A model generated the notes under the pieces. It was given only the letters and a program-made list of their open reading frames with translations. It was not told the DNA's origin and searched no databases. DNA of 61,204 nt from Thermomucor indicae-seudaticae (taxonomy: Eukaryota; Mucoromycota; Mucoromycetes; Mucorales; Lichtheimiaceae): assembly GCA_000787465.1 (NCBI GenBank), contig JSYX01000059.1:1-61204 (forward strand). The letters run 5' to 3'. Made by a program: the position numbers and the translations under genes. Shown here in pieces: positions 11,101 through 24,999 of this stretch. The first letter of the stretch is position 1; every line of letters starts with the position of its first letter.

Positions 11101-14100
11101 ATTTTCGCCCATCAGTTGTTCCTCCTCAGAGTCGTTCTCGACTTTGCCTTGAGCTTTCACCTTCTTCATGTCCTGGACGGCGACCAAGATAGCCTCGATC
11201 ATAGAGTACAACTTGTCTCGCAGCTCAGCAGCTGTTACACTCAAAATATATCCGTTTTCTTTGCCGATTTCCGTTTGAAGGTGCACGTCGATACTTTTGA
11301 GAATAGCGTAGATACTATGTGTCATGGTCGGAACTCGCGAAACGAGGTCCATAAGCGTCTTATGGACATTGGTAATGATATCCGTGTGTGCATCGATCAT
11401 GTCGCTCACATCTGCTGTTAGCAAATATTTTCTCTTGAACGCGGTTAAAAATCGTCGAACGAAGCAAGCGTTCGTCGACGCCTGCAATTCCTGGATGGTG
11501 TCCCGTGCACGCTGTAAAATCACTGATGCATTTTTCGCTGCCTGCTGGTACTCCGCCTGAATGTTGAGCGTTGAGGAGGCTTCAGATAAATTATAGGCAA
11601 GCTCGTCCAAAAACCTCTTGTGAAGTACTAGACGACGCCCGACGGTAATATCCACAGGATTCAGAGATCCTTCGTACAAGGACGCCAACTGGATTGAAGC
11701 ACACTGTAAAAGATTCAGACGCTCTTCGAAACGCACTGCCAAGGACCGCTCTTTGGTCACTAACGAGAACATATGCTCCGTAGCACTCATACTTCGTTCG
11801 ACCTCTAGCATCGATATGTCTTTGCTGACTTGAGTGGTACTGACCGTTCTCAGATGAGAAAGCCGAGCAATGCTCCGGAAATAGTAATCATTTGCTTTAC
11901 GCCATAAACCGATCATGCCTTCAGTCGCGCCACTGTAGCTAGAAAGTGCTCTCGTTTGCAGATTACGGTTTTTCAACGCCGATTCCATGGCTGCCACATG
12001 TTGACTGAAAAGATACGCCATGTTTGCGTTCTGCTTTGTGAGTTGACCCGGGCGAGATCGGAGACCGAGACGTCGAAGCTCTTTAAGAAAGTCGACAAGG
12101 GCTTTCTTCTTCATGAGCTTCTGATGCTTCACTTGTGACTTATTCTCATCCGTTATGACCGCTGGGGTCTCCTTCTGGAAAGTCTTGATCGTTTGAATGA
12201 CATCCGTCATGAAAACTTCGAGAGGTACTTGTCTGGACCCATCTGTTGCTATCAAATCGTCCCGACAATAACGACGCACTTTGTTAAGCGTAGCTTGTAA
12301 ATCTGCAAGATGCCTCTTGGCAGGCGTAGCTACTTCATAAGCCAAATGGTTCAAGTGTGCTGCTTCCACGTTTGTTTTCGCGAGCCACATATCTCGCTGG
12401 CCCAGTTGTTCTAACAGTCCCATGTTCACGTCGTCATACCGCTTTTCGTCGCCATACTGGAACATGGGCAGCTCTTGATCATATTTGGCTATGACAGTGT
12501 ACATCGTCATACTCAAGACCTCGCGATATTTACGGATGCATTTGTGTAACTGTCTGTGCGTCTTTTGCGCGCTTTGACGCAAAGCATAAATGTTGACATC
12601 TTTCCAGCTTGCAATCTTGACAAAATCTTTCAGCTCTTTTTCAATAGGCTTGCGAAGCTGCACTAAGGTCGTGTCGACCGACTCCTGGAATTGGCTGTAG
12701 TACAAGTGCACATTTCGCAGGATGGTCGCTACAATAAGGTCATTCTCGTTATAGCCTGGTCCTGCCAGTTCCGCTTGCATTTCTGCTTGACGACAGAAAC
12801 TGTCAACCATCTTGAGACGTGCAGGATACTCGACCAACGATGCCGACTGCATGAACTGATCGAGAGCCGCCAAAAGATTGCGCACACTGCTTGCTTTCTC
12901 GTCTTCGGAGCCATGGTTAAATGTCGTATTGTTTACTGCGTCGTAAAGATGGAACCACCACTCGTAGGCAGCACTGCGCTGAGCCTGCTCTTGTGCTGCT
13001 AGGAGTTTAGGCCAGCAGTTAAGTTCCAATTGTCTCCAGCGGATAATAAGACCCGTGAGTTCCTCCCGTTGCGCAGCGAGTGAGACGTGTTTAGCTGCGT
13101 AGGCTTCCCAGTCTTCGGATTTCTGTAGCAATAGCTCGACGCCTGTAAGGAATTTCGCGACAGGAGAAAGAATAGAGAATCCGAGGATGCGGTCGGTAAT
13201 AACGATCAGTTGTTGCAAGACAGCATGATCTGGCCATTCTTCTTGTATCTGTCGGACTCGATCCTTGAAGCGGCGAAGAACTGGTGCGACTCGTTTTGCC
13301 TCTTGGACATTCTCGCTCGTATAAAAGTCATAGAGATCATCGCTTGACATACTGAATGAATCATCCGTTTCCAAACGTCGAATAGCCAAAGACGTAGCAC
13401 GCAGGTGGCCTGCACTGCAAGCATAATCAACGGTGTGACTAAATGCGGATGTTGCCATTGAAGCGAGTTGTCCAGCAGCATGATATGACCGTACGTTTTC
13501 CCTGTCGTGAGACTTTTTTGTTTGAGTACAGTGACCATGCACAAAAGTGTCAAAGATAGTCTTGTGCAACAATGCAATTCGCTGGATGTCACTTTGATCC
13601 ACGACCGACTCTTCCTGTACTTCGACTGAGGACATCTGCTTAGCTGCTCCTTCTTCGTTCTCCTCGAGGTCCGCAAATTCTTCGTTAAAATCAGCAAAAG
13701 TCTTTTTCATATCCTGCTCCTCGAGCTCTTCCTCTGTGACAGGTTCATACTTTTTCGTGCGTGTTTTGAAGAGCTGTTCCTTTTCAGCTTCCTTTTGACG
13801 TTTGTATTCCTGAGCCGACTTCCAGATGCTCACAGTTTCTCGGAAAATGTTGTTTATACCAACAAGGTCTTCAACATCAATGTAGCCATGTGCTTCCAAG
13901 GTCACCGCGAAGCGCTCAAGTATGACAATAAGCAGGCGAAGGTAGAGCGACCACTTGCGACTTGTAGGCGCCCTTTCAAAGATAATTGCTTTCAGCTTTG
14001 TCAGCTGATTCGGCTCTGTCAGTGTACGCCAGTTGAGGTCCAACGAACGCGTAGCATCAGGGTTCCTTATGAAAAGCTCCACGACATGTTTTAGGAACGC

Positions 14101-17100
14101 ATCTGCTTTATCCTTGCGTGCATTGAACCGAATCAGGCGCAAACCGTACTTGACGTCGTTGACTGCAACTAAAAGAGGCTGAAGAATGTCACGGTACAGA
14201 GGGTACTTGGTCTGCATGCGGTCAATAAACTGAATAATTGTACCCTGCAATAGGTTCTCTTGCTGGAAGGATTTATCGCTAGCTGTTGTCATCAGTTCTT
14301 TCACCAGCGATTCGATGTTGCTGGTGAGTAAATGTTTCTGCACATAAGACAGATCGATGAAGATATCGTCAAGCTGTGATTTAGCAGGTCGCAGCGAGAA
14401 GGTTGTCACGGAAGAGGACAAAGCAGCATCAATGCTAGACAGTTCAGCCTGCTGCGTCTTGATCGCAGTATTCGAGTTGTCGCCAGTGATTAGCTCTTCA
14501 ATCCGCGTTCTTACAGCAACGTCGTTGATTAAGATATCTCTTCTGCGCTGCAAAAGGTCGACTCGCAAGCGTGGTTCCGCTGTAGGGTCGACAGGGTAAC
14601 CGGGAATGTAGGCTGAGATAAAGCATAGAGCCAGAAGGACTCGAGCAAGACCGAGGCTGCTGTACATTGCATTGTAGTTTCGGGAGCTGTGATGATTCAC
14701 GCTTTCACGAATACTGGACATTGCTCGGTCGTAGAATTGATTCAGCTGGCCAGCTTGTAACACATTTTTGATGCTGCTGATGGCTTGCAGAACGTGGTCA
14801 TATTGACTTTGCGGCAAGTTGGAGGAATACATGTTGCTTTCGGATAATGCCTGTGCGAAGATCAACAAATGATCAAACAACACAGAAAGCTCACCGTAAG
14901 CGTCCTCATCCATCAGCTCGGTCGAGGCAGAGAATAGCTGAAATGAATTAGCTTCTATATCCTGTTCTCCAATTCATGTTCAATGTCAGTACTTACTTGG
15001 TATGCCATAGAAATCACCATCGCCAGTTCGAGAGATAACTTGTCCCTGAGAACAATATTCGTCGCCAGATATTGCTTCAACGCTTTTAGTTGATCCAGAG
15101 CACTATCATATGCGTCCGCAGACATTTTTTCAACGGAGGATCTGCGCCAGAAGCACTATATTAGTCATGACTCGCTGCAATCCAGGAAACAACGAATGAC
15201 TTACAGAATATTGAGGCAGACGATAGTTTCAACACCTTGGTACAGATTCTGAGATCCTCCTTCTATCAACGCCGGCTAATAACAAACCATATCAATAAGC
15301 AATCGCATAAAAGTTGTTTCTATTTGAAAACCCCACCTCATCAACACCAGGAGATATCAATTGATAAAAGCGTTGCTTGCCAATGCCAGAGCGCCACAGA
15401 CGTTGATGCCAAATATGCGCCGCATCATGCACCAGGCCTGGCAGGACAGTCGACAACTTGACACCGTCTGATTAAAAGAGAGTTAATGTACATGAAAAAT
15501 GCTTTACAATGAGGGATATACTCACATCCAGAGTCTAGAAGCCAAATGAGCCGCTGGTATGGCACGAGGTCTACAGGAGGACGGGATGTTCTATCGTGCG
15601 CGAAACGCTTAAAAGCTTCTATTTTCTTCGCGAAATCTTGCAACGCAGCCTACAATGCCGATATTAATACGGACTATAGCCGTCATTGCAGATGGCTTAT
15701 TACTTACATCGTCATTCGATAAGCAAGCCTTCAGATAAAGAACAGTAAGCAGCTCCATTTCATTCGTGATGCTTGAAAAGTCATACAGTGGCACGAGAGC
15801 CATATCCCAGGACGTATGCGGGATCGCTGACAGCGCCTTCCTTTGGTCGTCAAGTTCCTTTTCGAGATGCTGATAAAGCCGATTCGATCAGTAATTTCGC
15901 AAATGCTCAATAAACATACGAAGGTCTTACCTCCGGCAGTTGCTCAAGCGACTTTGCCAACTTTTGTGCATCCTCGCTCGTGTTCTTATCTACAGCATAC
16001 AGTGTCGCAATGCCTTCAACAAGGGTCTCCTTTGTCTCGGATTTGATCTTTAACACCAATTCGGTGTTCTCTTGTTGCGTGTCTATATCTGTGGCTGTTA
16101 GATAGATGTATACACACAGCAAACACATGCTCTCTAATCATTCTTGACTTACCCTGATCAGGTTTATAGTTATCCAACGCAGAGTTTATCTGACGCAGTT
16201 TGCTTTCCACGTAATACAAGGATTCAGAAAACAATGTGGACGGGCAAAAGTGCTTCCACAACGCCTTCATGGACTTGCAGGTTTCAAAGTCGAATCCGGA
16301 CATGACATTATCCATTAAGCGTAAAGCGTTGCTGAAAATAGTAACAAACGAGTCTTCGCTTTGAATCTGCTCCTGCATGTATCTCAGAGAATTCAAAAAG
16401 TAATCCAAACTGAGAGTGCGCGAGTGAGCAGTCATCCAGGCGTAATCTCTTGCATCGAGTATTTTGCCCAGAACAACGAATGACTGATAGACAGAATCAT
16501 GGCATACATCAGCTCTGTGTTATGGAACCTTCTGTGTTTTTGTTGTGCACTTACCGATTCCAAACAACTCTTGTACTGCTTCTGTCGTATCCACTCATAT
16601 ACACCTTCACGAATGGCGAGAAATATCGGAAGTATCTCTTTCACAATTGGATGTAACAGCTGGCTTTCACTTAGACGGCCGTCATGGAAGCAATACGACT
16701 GCTGCAATGCTGTCATACTTCCTGGCTTCAAACGGAGAGTCGTTTTACGCATCGTCTCGTCCTCGTAACTTAATTTGCATAGGCGGATCAATAACGAGTA
16801 TGCCTTTGCCATTATGTTTGAAGCCTATACAAAACATACATCAGAACATGACAACGCACACACCCCTTCCCCGTTTTCCAAGGGAGCAACTCTTTTACCT
16901 CAAGGTTCCCGGTACGCTCAACTTGCATTCGTTCAATTAAAACAGGATGCTCACGCACAGTTTTCAGAAGGTAAAGAAGGCGTTCAAGAACCGTAGCCTT
17001 TTCCTGTGGTAGACCGGACTGTTGTGCCATAAAAGAAAGCCAACGCATTCGGAGGCCAACGTCATGAACTGATAAGGTTTCCAAGAAAACATCTCCAGCC

Positions 17101-20100
17101 GTTTCTATCTTTGATACAATCTCCTTGGAATGACAAGGTTGCTGCAATAAGTATATCAGGTAGGCACCTTGAAGGGTCACCATAGCCAGTGCTGAATCGC
17201 TTTCAAATAGGGATCCACCAACAAAGTACGGACAGTTTCCTGGGCTCGCCATCATCTGATCAAGCATATTTTCAGCGTCCGTGGTCGCCTTGATTAAAGC
17301 TTCAGACACGTCTTTAACGCCGCCATCAACGAAGACTTGATAGAAAGACTGCTGGATCGATGATTTCAGAGACTGGCCACGCTGCAAACGCTCCATCACA
17401 TAAGTTGCTAGCATAAGATAGTCTCGCACTGATTGTTGCTGCCGCGATAAGTGACGTTTCTGACCAAACGTTGCTTGCTGTTGTTGCAGCTCGTTGAGCA
17501 AGAGAGGGAGTTTTGCACCCCGTACACCAAGACCGTTAGCCAGACGCTTCACATCCTCCGTGTTCCGATTCCAGTTAGCATCAATCAATGCAATCTCAAT
17601 ACCACGGTTTCTCATTGCCCGAGACAGTTCTCCGTTAGCTGGATCGACCGTCATGAACATGCGGAAATTCGGATGTGGTTTAATCACCTTGACTTCACCA
17701 TCCACCAGACCGCGCTCGTTCACCATCAACACGCCATTATTCTCGAAAAGCGGATTCAATCTGTCGAGTACGGAAGGATTGCAAAGATTTGCATTGTCGA
17801 TCAAAAGCCAATGACCTTCTTCAAGCGCTTTGATAAGCAGGCCATCGATCCATTCAAACTTGCCCGCAATCGAGGTCTTTTCCAGCTTCGAAAGGTTTTC
17901 TGCATTGGCAATAGTCTTGTTAATGAGTGGAGTAACGTCCGGATCCACATGGCTAGCTGCTTCCTGTAGCAGGCTAACAATGCTGGACAACAGAGTATAG
18001 TCGAACTCGGCCTTTTCATTCACGGAGGCCTTGGACATGGCATGCTGGCTCTTGAACGTAAACCAGAGATCGTTCAGTTTACGGATTTGTTGCAGAACGG
18101 ATTCATGATGCTCTTCAGGCACTTCAGAAAGATGCATCAACATTGCTCGCGTTATACGGTCCGTGAGCTCTTCTAGGTTTTCCATGATCACCTGTCGGTG
18201 TCGGTTCAGATCCACTTGTTCGAAACCACCCAGTAGCTCCATCGTGTCGACGCTGTTATTCATGGCAAATTCTTGCAGCTTGTTTCCAGTTAACTTGCTT
18301 AATAGGCGCACAATAGACGTCTTGCCGGACGCTGAAGGCCCGGTGACAATCGCCATCCAGCCCAACTCCACACATTTCATCAAGGCTTCCAAGGGGGCCA
18401 AAAACGTGTGCAGGATGTGGGATTCTTGTTGCTCCAGCAAGTCGTCATTAACTGCCGTCGTCTTCTGTCGGAGACGAGGCAGACAGGAATGTCCCACACG
18501 CAGATAATCCGCAGATACTGTGTACGGCGGGTACGATGGTCGTGCGTATTCCGTTTCAAATATACGCTGATAGAGTTCGATCACCTTTTCCCTGTCCTCA
18601 TGGGTGCGCATCCTCTGCAGATAGATTGTTCCGAGATATTCTGACGGGTCCGGAACATTATTGTTGTTAACGTTGTCCTTCTGCATAAGCTCCAACCATC
18701 GAAAGACATCCCGCAGATTGAATTCCCATGGACTTCCTTTGCGCCCGAACCGGCAACGCACCATGGTCTCTTCATACATTTGAGTATTGAATTCAATCAT
18801 CTTCTGTAGCGTACCCATGTCGAATTGAGGGAATAGATGTGCACAGATAAACAGCAGATCGTCAGCACTCAGATGCTCGACATAAACTTGGGTAAAGCGA
18901 TTGATGAACGACTTTGGAAGACCTTTGCGACCGCCACCCTGTTGAAGAGGGTTTTGGGCACCAAAGACTCGAAATTCCTTGGCGCAGGAAAACTCACGAT
19001 CCAGTTCCGGTATATACACAGCACCACGGTGGTCAAGACATGAATTCAGGCCCTCCAGTACTGACTGAGAAGCCAGATTTAGTTCGTCAAGCAGTACCCA
19101 ATCTCCAGCTTTCATGGCTTGCAGAAACGGCGCGTCTCGCCAAGCAAATTCGCCGCTTTCACCACCCTCCACAGGTAAGTCTGAACCGAACAGATCCATC
19201 AAGTCCGTTTGTTCCGAGAGGTTGATTCTCACCAGCCGATGACCTGCCGCCGCTGCGAGTGCCGATATAAGACTCGTCTTGCCCACACCAGGGCTGCCTT
19301 CGAGAAGGATAGGCTTTTTAAGTTGCATTGCTCTCATGACACGCATTGCATTGTCTGCGGTGGTTGGCGCCAACAGAGTAAACTTGACATCCGTTCGAAC
19401 AAGCGGTCCACGCGGTATCTGGAAAGGGCCAATACCAAAGTGAGTATCGCCATCATTGATGGTGATTTCCTTTGTGCTTCCGAGGATGTCCTGTTCCTTT
19501 TCTGCGTCGGGCCTTGCTGCCAGTCGCTTCAAGCACTTCAAGCGAAATTCTTTCAGGACTTCTCCTGCTAAGAAAGAGCTACCCGATGCACCGTGCGAGC
19601 CAAGACCATCCAGTAACACGAGGCAGCCGCCGTGAGCAAAACTAAGCTCAGGGTCCAGGCCTCGTTCAACACCAGCGCAGATGAACCGTACCCAGGACAA
19701 GATGTCTCTGAGGCTGACAACGGTACGACTAGTTTGACCAAGTGACTGAGTGAACCATTCAATAAAATCAAGCATACGAGTACCGTAATCTTTCAGGTTC
19801 GGATGATGCACTGTAAGCAGCTGCTCGTCGATAATCATCTGAAGATCCTCGCGATCGTTCACTGTTGGTACCCATATTTCAGTGAAACGATTACGTAAAG
19901 CTGGTGAAAGCTCCTTTTTGCCATAATCGCCTCCCGGATTCATGGTCGCCAAAAACTGAAAGCCCTCCTTGGCGACCAATTCCTCGACGTGTCTGCCTCC
20001 CTTTTCAGCAAGCACTAATAGCCGACTTGGCTCCAGAACAGAATTAAGCCGCTCCAGGACAGAGTCATCAGCAAGCGAAATCTCGTCCAACAAGAACAAG

Positions 20101-23100
20101 TGGCCTCCGCGCATAGCCTGAACCAGCGGGCCGTCATGCCACTCGAACAGCTGCTGCTGTTGCTCAGACTTCTTATTCCTAACTGGTCGTTGCCCGCCTA
20201 AAAGATCGCTTGTCTCGGTGTTTTGATGACAATTGACAATATGCAATTCGCGCTGGAAAGTCTCAGCCAGCATTTGGCAGACGGTTGTCTTGCCGCAACC
20301 TGTCTCGCCCACGAGAAGTACAGGTTCATTATAGCGAAGGCAGCGAGCGACCAAGCTAAACAGCCTACGCATCGCTTTCGTCCAAACAAGTCTTGTCTCT
20401 TCTCCACGCTGCGTTGCCTTCTCTTTCATGATGCGATCATAGATAGCAAACTCTTCCAGTCTTTCGCAGTTGTACATTTCATCCTCGTCAAGTTTCACTT
20501 TCATCACGTTTTCAAGTACTTGCTTCACAACCATCTTTTCTTCGTCCTTGCGACATCGTTCAGCTAAGAGCATATAGCCATGTTCAGCCAGCTCCTGATA
20601 TCCGTTCGGATCACGGCCAGCCCAGCGGAAAAGATCTCTGAGAGTGATAAAGCTATGCTTTTGTTCAAATATACGAGAGCTCTTGCGTCTCTCCATGAGC
20701 GACTTGTAAACTTGGACGAGCTTCTTGCAATACGACGGAGCAATCTGGCAACGTCTCGATAAGATAGTCTCCAACTCGTCCTGCGGGATATCGTCAAAAT
20801 GAAGTTCCAGAAAACGATTACGGAACGCTCTGGATAAAGCTTTGCGACCGCCATACAGGCCAGCTGGATTCTGCGTCGCAAAAAGCATAAAGTGCGGATG
20901 CGGCTTGACGACTTCCTGAGTCTCGGGTATCAGCAATTCTCGGTTATCGTCCAATAAACGGTTGAGCGCCTCCAATACATCGGATGGTGCCAAATTCAGC
21001 TCGTCCAAGACGATCCAATAACCATTGCGCAGAGCTTCTACTAATACGCCTTCTTGAAACTCCAATTTGCCCTCTGCGTTAGACACGTATGTACCCAGAT
21101 ATTCTTGGAGGTCGGTATGCTCGTGGTTGTTGATTCGGACAAAACGATGACCTGTCTTTTTGGCAAGATACTCAATCATACTCGTTTTACCGGCCGAGGT
21201 AGGACCCTGAATCAAAACAGGGAACTTGCGTGACATGATGACTCGTGCAAGATTGTACAGATTCGCTTCCACAGAGCTCGTGAGAATATACTGTCCATCG
21301 TCATATGGCTCAAACTGGCCCTGTTCAAGCCAAAAATATCCGAACTGGATATAGTTCTCGCCCGGTTGCCGAGGTATTTGCGAGATCAAGTGAGTTGGGT
21401 TCTTTACGCCGCGAAGGACCGTCTTATACACAAGTTGCCGCATCAATGCTTCGCTTTCTTTGCTTAATTGCGTAAGGAACGTCATGCAGAAGCCTTCATA
21501 GAGAGATCTTCGCAGGCCATATGTTGGGTATATCTGCACGACATAGGCCAAGGCCCGCGATAAGGTACGCATACTGAAATGTGGCTTCTGGTTTGCACCG
21601 TCAACCAGTTTATGTTCTTGCGCTAGCTTCTTGGCTTCAACGTAGAACTCAGCAACGTCATCGCAGGCTCGTTCGTCGTTGCCAGTGGTAATAGGGGCAA
21701 GGTATTTTTGCACAATCTGCAGCAAATCCTCGTAGCGTGAATCCGGAGGGTGCACATAAAATTCTGTGAACCGATTACGTAAGCCAGGAGGCAGATCCCT
21801 TTTGCCCACGTCCGTGGCAGGGTTCATGCAAGCAAAAAGTCGGAAGTTTGGATGCCGTCGGATAGGCTCCACGTCACCCTTTTCAGTCAGAATAAGCGAC
21901 CCTTCCGCATCCTGCAAAAGTCCAGACAAGCACTCCAGTGTTTCTGTTGTCGCCAAGTTGATTTCATCCAACAGTATCCAATCACCTCGTCGAACCGCTT
22001 TCACAAGGGCGCCTTCCATAAAGTTGAAGACAAACTTGTCTTGCGCTTGTACCTGTTGAACCTCAAAGTCGTTTATCCGAGCCGATAGAGATTTCCACGC
22101 ACTGCGAAGCTGAGGTGACGACTTTCTTTTCGTTGTGGACGACTCGTTTTGCTGTTCTTGTTCAAACTTCTGCTCAGCCATCTTGACAGCCTGCTGCAAA
22201 AGAGCACTAAAGTTCTTCCATTTCTGGTGAACAAACGTCTTGCGCACCATGTCCAGAAACTTCGCATTCTTCTTGACCGAAAACGTTTTCTCAAAAAGAG
22301 CTTCAAAGTCCTCCTTCAACGGCATCGCCAGTATTTTGCCCTCCACAGGCTTAAACCCACCCAACAAGTCTGAGCTGTCAGACTGCTGAGACAGATTCAC
22401 AACAACCAGGTTCTGGTGCAACATATCCGCCAATTGCTGCACAACGGTAGTTTTGCCGGTACCAGTCTCGCCTACTAACAACGTCGGCTCGTTCAAGTGC
22501 ACGCAGACTGCTATTTTCTCCAGTAACCGCAGAGCATGCCCAGTGATAGCAAATGGATTTCGCTTCGACGACGATCGTTTGACAGACTTTTGTATTCGTC
22601 CTTGCTTTCCTGCTGTGGACGACAGATTCACACGTCCAATGCTCACTGTCGTCTCTGTCTGATAAAGCGAAGGCTTATACTGATCCACATAGTTACGCAC
22701 CATTTCACGTGAAAGTTGCAGTGGTTCGCCAAACTTTTCCAGCACCGCTACCCAGGTCGAATAATCGGGAATCATTCCACAGAAGCAGTCAATGGCTTCG
22801 CTGAACAGATTCATGCGAATTTCTTCATCCAAGGCCGCTTCGGTTGTTGCGTTTCCGTTCAATTTTTCTCCCAACAGAGTGTTTATGCGGTAGCACCATT
22901 TCATGAGATCCCGTGTCGATATATACCTTCCCATGGTTGACAGCGACGTGAAGTTCGGGTCTTGATAAATACGGGTCACAGCTGCAAACAAACGCATAAC
23001 GTGAACGGCAAAATTGCCTATATAAGGAAACTTTTGACGCACGACCTCCTCAAGCTCTGCCATTGACAGCGGCTCCACGTGCACGCGTGTCCATAAATTA

Positions 23101-24834
23101 GCCCCTGTCACAAGCTCTCCTCCTCCTCTCCTTTGCGCTTTTCCAGACATGGTCGCAATAAGCGATCGAGTTCCAAACAACTGAAATCCTTCTTTCGCCT
23201 TTATCTTCTCCCCGCGTGACGGAATAAACAAACATCGTGTCTCCAACAATGGAAGTAGTATTGAAATGACTTCTGCAGGTGCCAAATCTATATCTTCAAT
23301 CAAAACCCAGCGTCCCTCTTCTACCGCCGTCGTCAAAACACCGGGTTGCCAACGGAATGAACCAGGTGTCGATGTAGAAACGTAAGTGCCCAGGAGCACT
23401 TTTGGGTCGGTCTGATCACCCAGATGAATCTTGATTAATTCTATAGGGAACGCCTAAGTCTACTGTGTGCCATGCATTTCTTTCTATTGCTGATACACTT
23501 ACTATCAATACGACCGGTTCGTCTGGCTAGCTCTTCCACAAGAGCCGTCTTCCCTGCTCCCGTAACTCCCTCCAAGAATGTTGGTGCCCCGATCGAAAAT
23601 GCAAGACTGAGTGTATGCAGGTTCTTCTTGGTCGTCTCGGTAAGAACCAGGCTGTTCTTGCTGGTAAAGCTGGATGATGAATCGGAAGTCGAGGATTTTG
23701 GTAGTAAAACTCCACAAAGGTTGCACGTTAATGGGCATAAGTCACGATCAAGCAGCGTATTTTCTGGCGAGGCATTGGTGCTATCATAGTGGTTGTGCGT
23801 TAATGATATCTGAGATTCTGCAAGCTTTTGTTCCTCCCATAAGCTATTATGCAAAGTTAGCTATATAGCAGAAATCCTTTTCTTATTCATGATATTGCTT
23901 ACCTTAATATTCGTAAATCAATTTGAGTGCCGTCGTCAACTGTTATGTACAGCGGCTCCTCATTTTCATCCAAAGATTGTCCAGATAGAGATCCCAAGAG
24001 ACTCTTCGTCTGAGCTTCGCTTAGCTTGTATGCTTTACTTAGACAAAGGACAGCGAGATAGCGAACAGGTATATCCGGGAACCGTAGCAGTTGCACTACC
24101 GGGCCCCAATTCCATAACGGGGCAAAGGTTGCAGTAGAAAATGAAACTAGTCGATAAGCTGTCAATAATAATTCTTGTAATTCTTTTGTCGTCTGTGTCT
24201 ATTATGTGCGTGTTTGAACTGTATAAGCATGGAATAATACCCCAGCCCCTATATCATATGTACACTTGCCTCTACAGATGCATAATGCGTCGTTGATCTG
24301 TCCAGTCTTTCAAATAACGATGGTGAATTCGTAAAATATGTTACAGCCAGGCTGGGCAAACAGCACGTAAGTTAAGCTTATAGTAATACCACCACATCAA
24401 TGTGTCATTCCTTACCTTTTCACCTGGGGTAATATTGGTAATACAATGCTAAATGCTTTGGCGACAAACTCTATCCTATTTACAGCGCCGTCTAGGAAAG
24501 TGGTAAAACCAGGCATGGTCCATCGAGCAACCAGATCCATAGCAATAGGTCGGAACAACTTTACAATGGTTTGCGTCCACCGTGGGTTGAGCATACAGCG
24601 AGACAGCGAATCGAGTACTTTTGTCTTTGGTGTACTTGCAGGATTGCTGACGAAATGGTAAAGATTGTCGAGATCGCTCCGATCCAAGAACATTGTTGTT
24701 GCAGTAGGAATGCCATCAAGAAACGAGGCCTGAAAGCGTTTTACGGCATCGTGAAGGTCGATTGAAAGCGGGTTGTACAGATCGGACGCTACGATTTCGT
24801 AGTCCATTACTGAGAGTGAGCCAGAGTCTGTCAT
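8122..24834 (-). CDS. MDN1: Midasin, giant AAA+ ATPase of 60S ribosome maturation
   Basis: Midasin (Rea1/Mdn1) is a dynein-like AAA+ ATPase that strips assembly factors from pre-60S particles in nucleolus and nucleoplasm. I reconstruct 14 exons: 24834-24416, 24351-24270, 24198-23903, 23843-23503, 23440-16899, 16824-16555, 16483-16153, 16094-15931, 15869-15708, 15649-15526, 15467-15337, 15275-15205, 15141-14997 and 14937-8122. They sum to 15,894 nt, exactly divisible by three, giving 5,297 residues, within the usual 4,900-5,600. Six Walker A motifs mark AAA1-AAA6: GVTGAGKT near 23552, GETGTGKT near 22465, GPTSAGKT near 21195, GETGCGKT near 20300, GSPGVGKT near 19285 and GPSASGKT near 18325. 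A long helical linker and a strongly Asp/Glu-rich region (about 9200-10800) follow. The C-terminal MIDAS domain has the DxSxS motif DDSRSMS near 8715. The start ATG at 24832-24834 is the first in frame. Intron 2 is GC-AG, required by the frame. Confidence 0.97.
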
Positions 24835-24999
24835 GGTGGGCAGATCGCACTTGATCTGGTTACTGTGTATGAAGTGACAAAAAGGTACAGTCAAAAAAAA
24901 TTTGGCTCAAATTTTTTGGGCGGGTGAATGATTTCGCCGACACATCATTTTGTGTAAAACAATGCAGACTGAAAAAAACAGTTTATTCTTTTGTGCGTC
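24835..24999. promoter_or_regulatory. Divergent intergenic promoter, MDN1 / DCAF4-like
   Basis: Only 165 bp separate the start codons of midasin (minus) and the DCAF4-like gene (plus), so both promoters must lie within or overlap this stretch. It contains an A-tract near 24893-24900 and T/A-rich patches at about 24965-24985. No specific factor site could be named. Confidence 0.6.

Noticed and set aside
24835..24894. N-terminal extension of midasin from a TTG at 24892-24894
   Set aside because: The first ATG is at 24832-24834; eukaryotic initiation at TTG is unlikely and the extra residues show no family resemblance.
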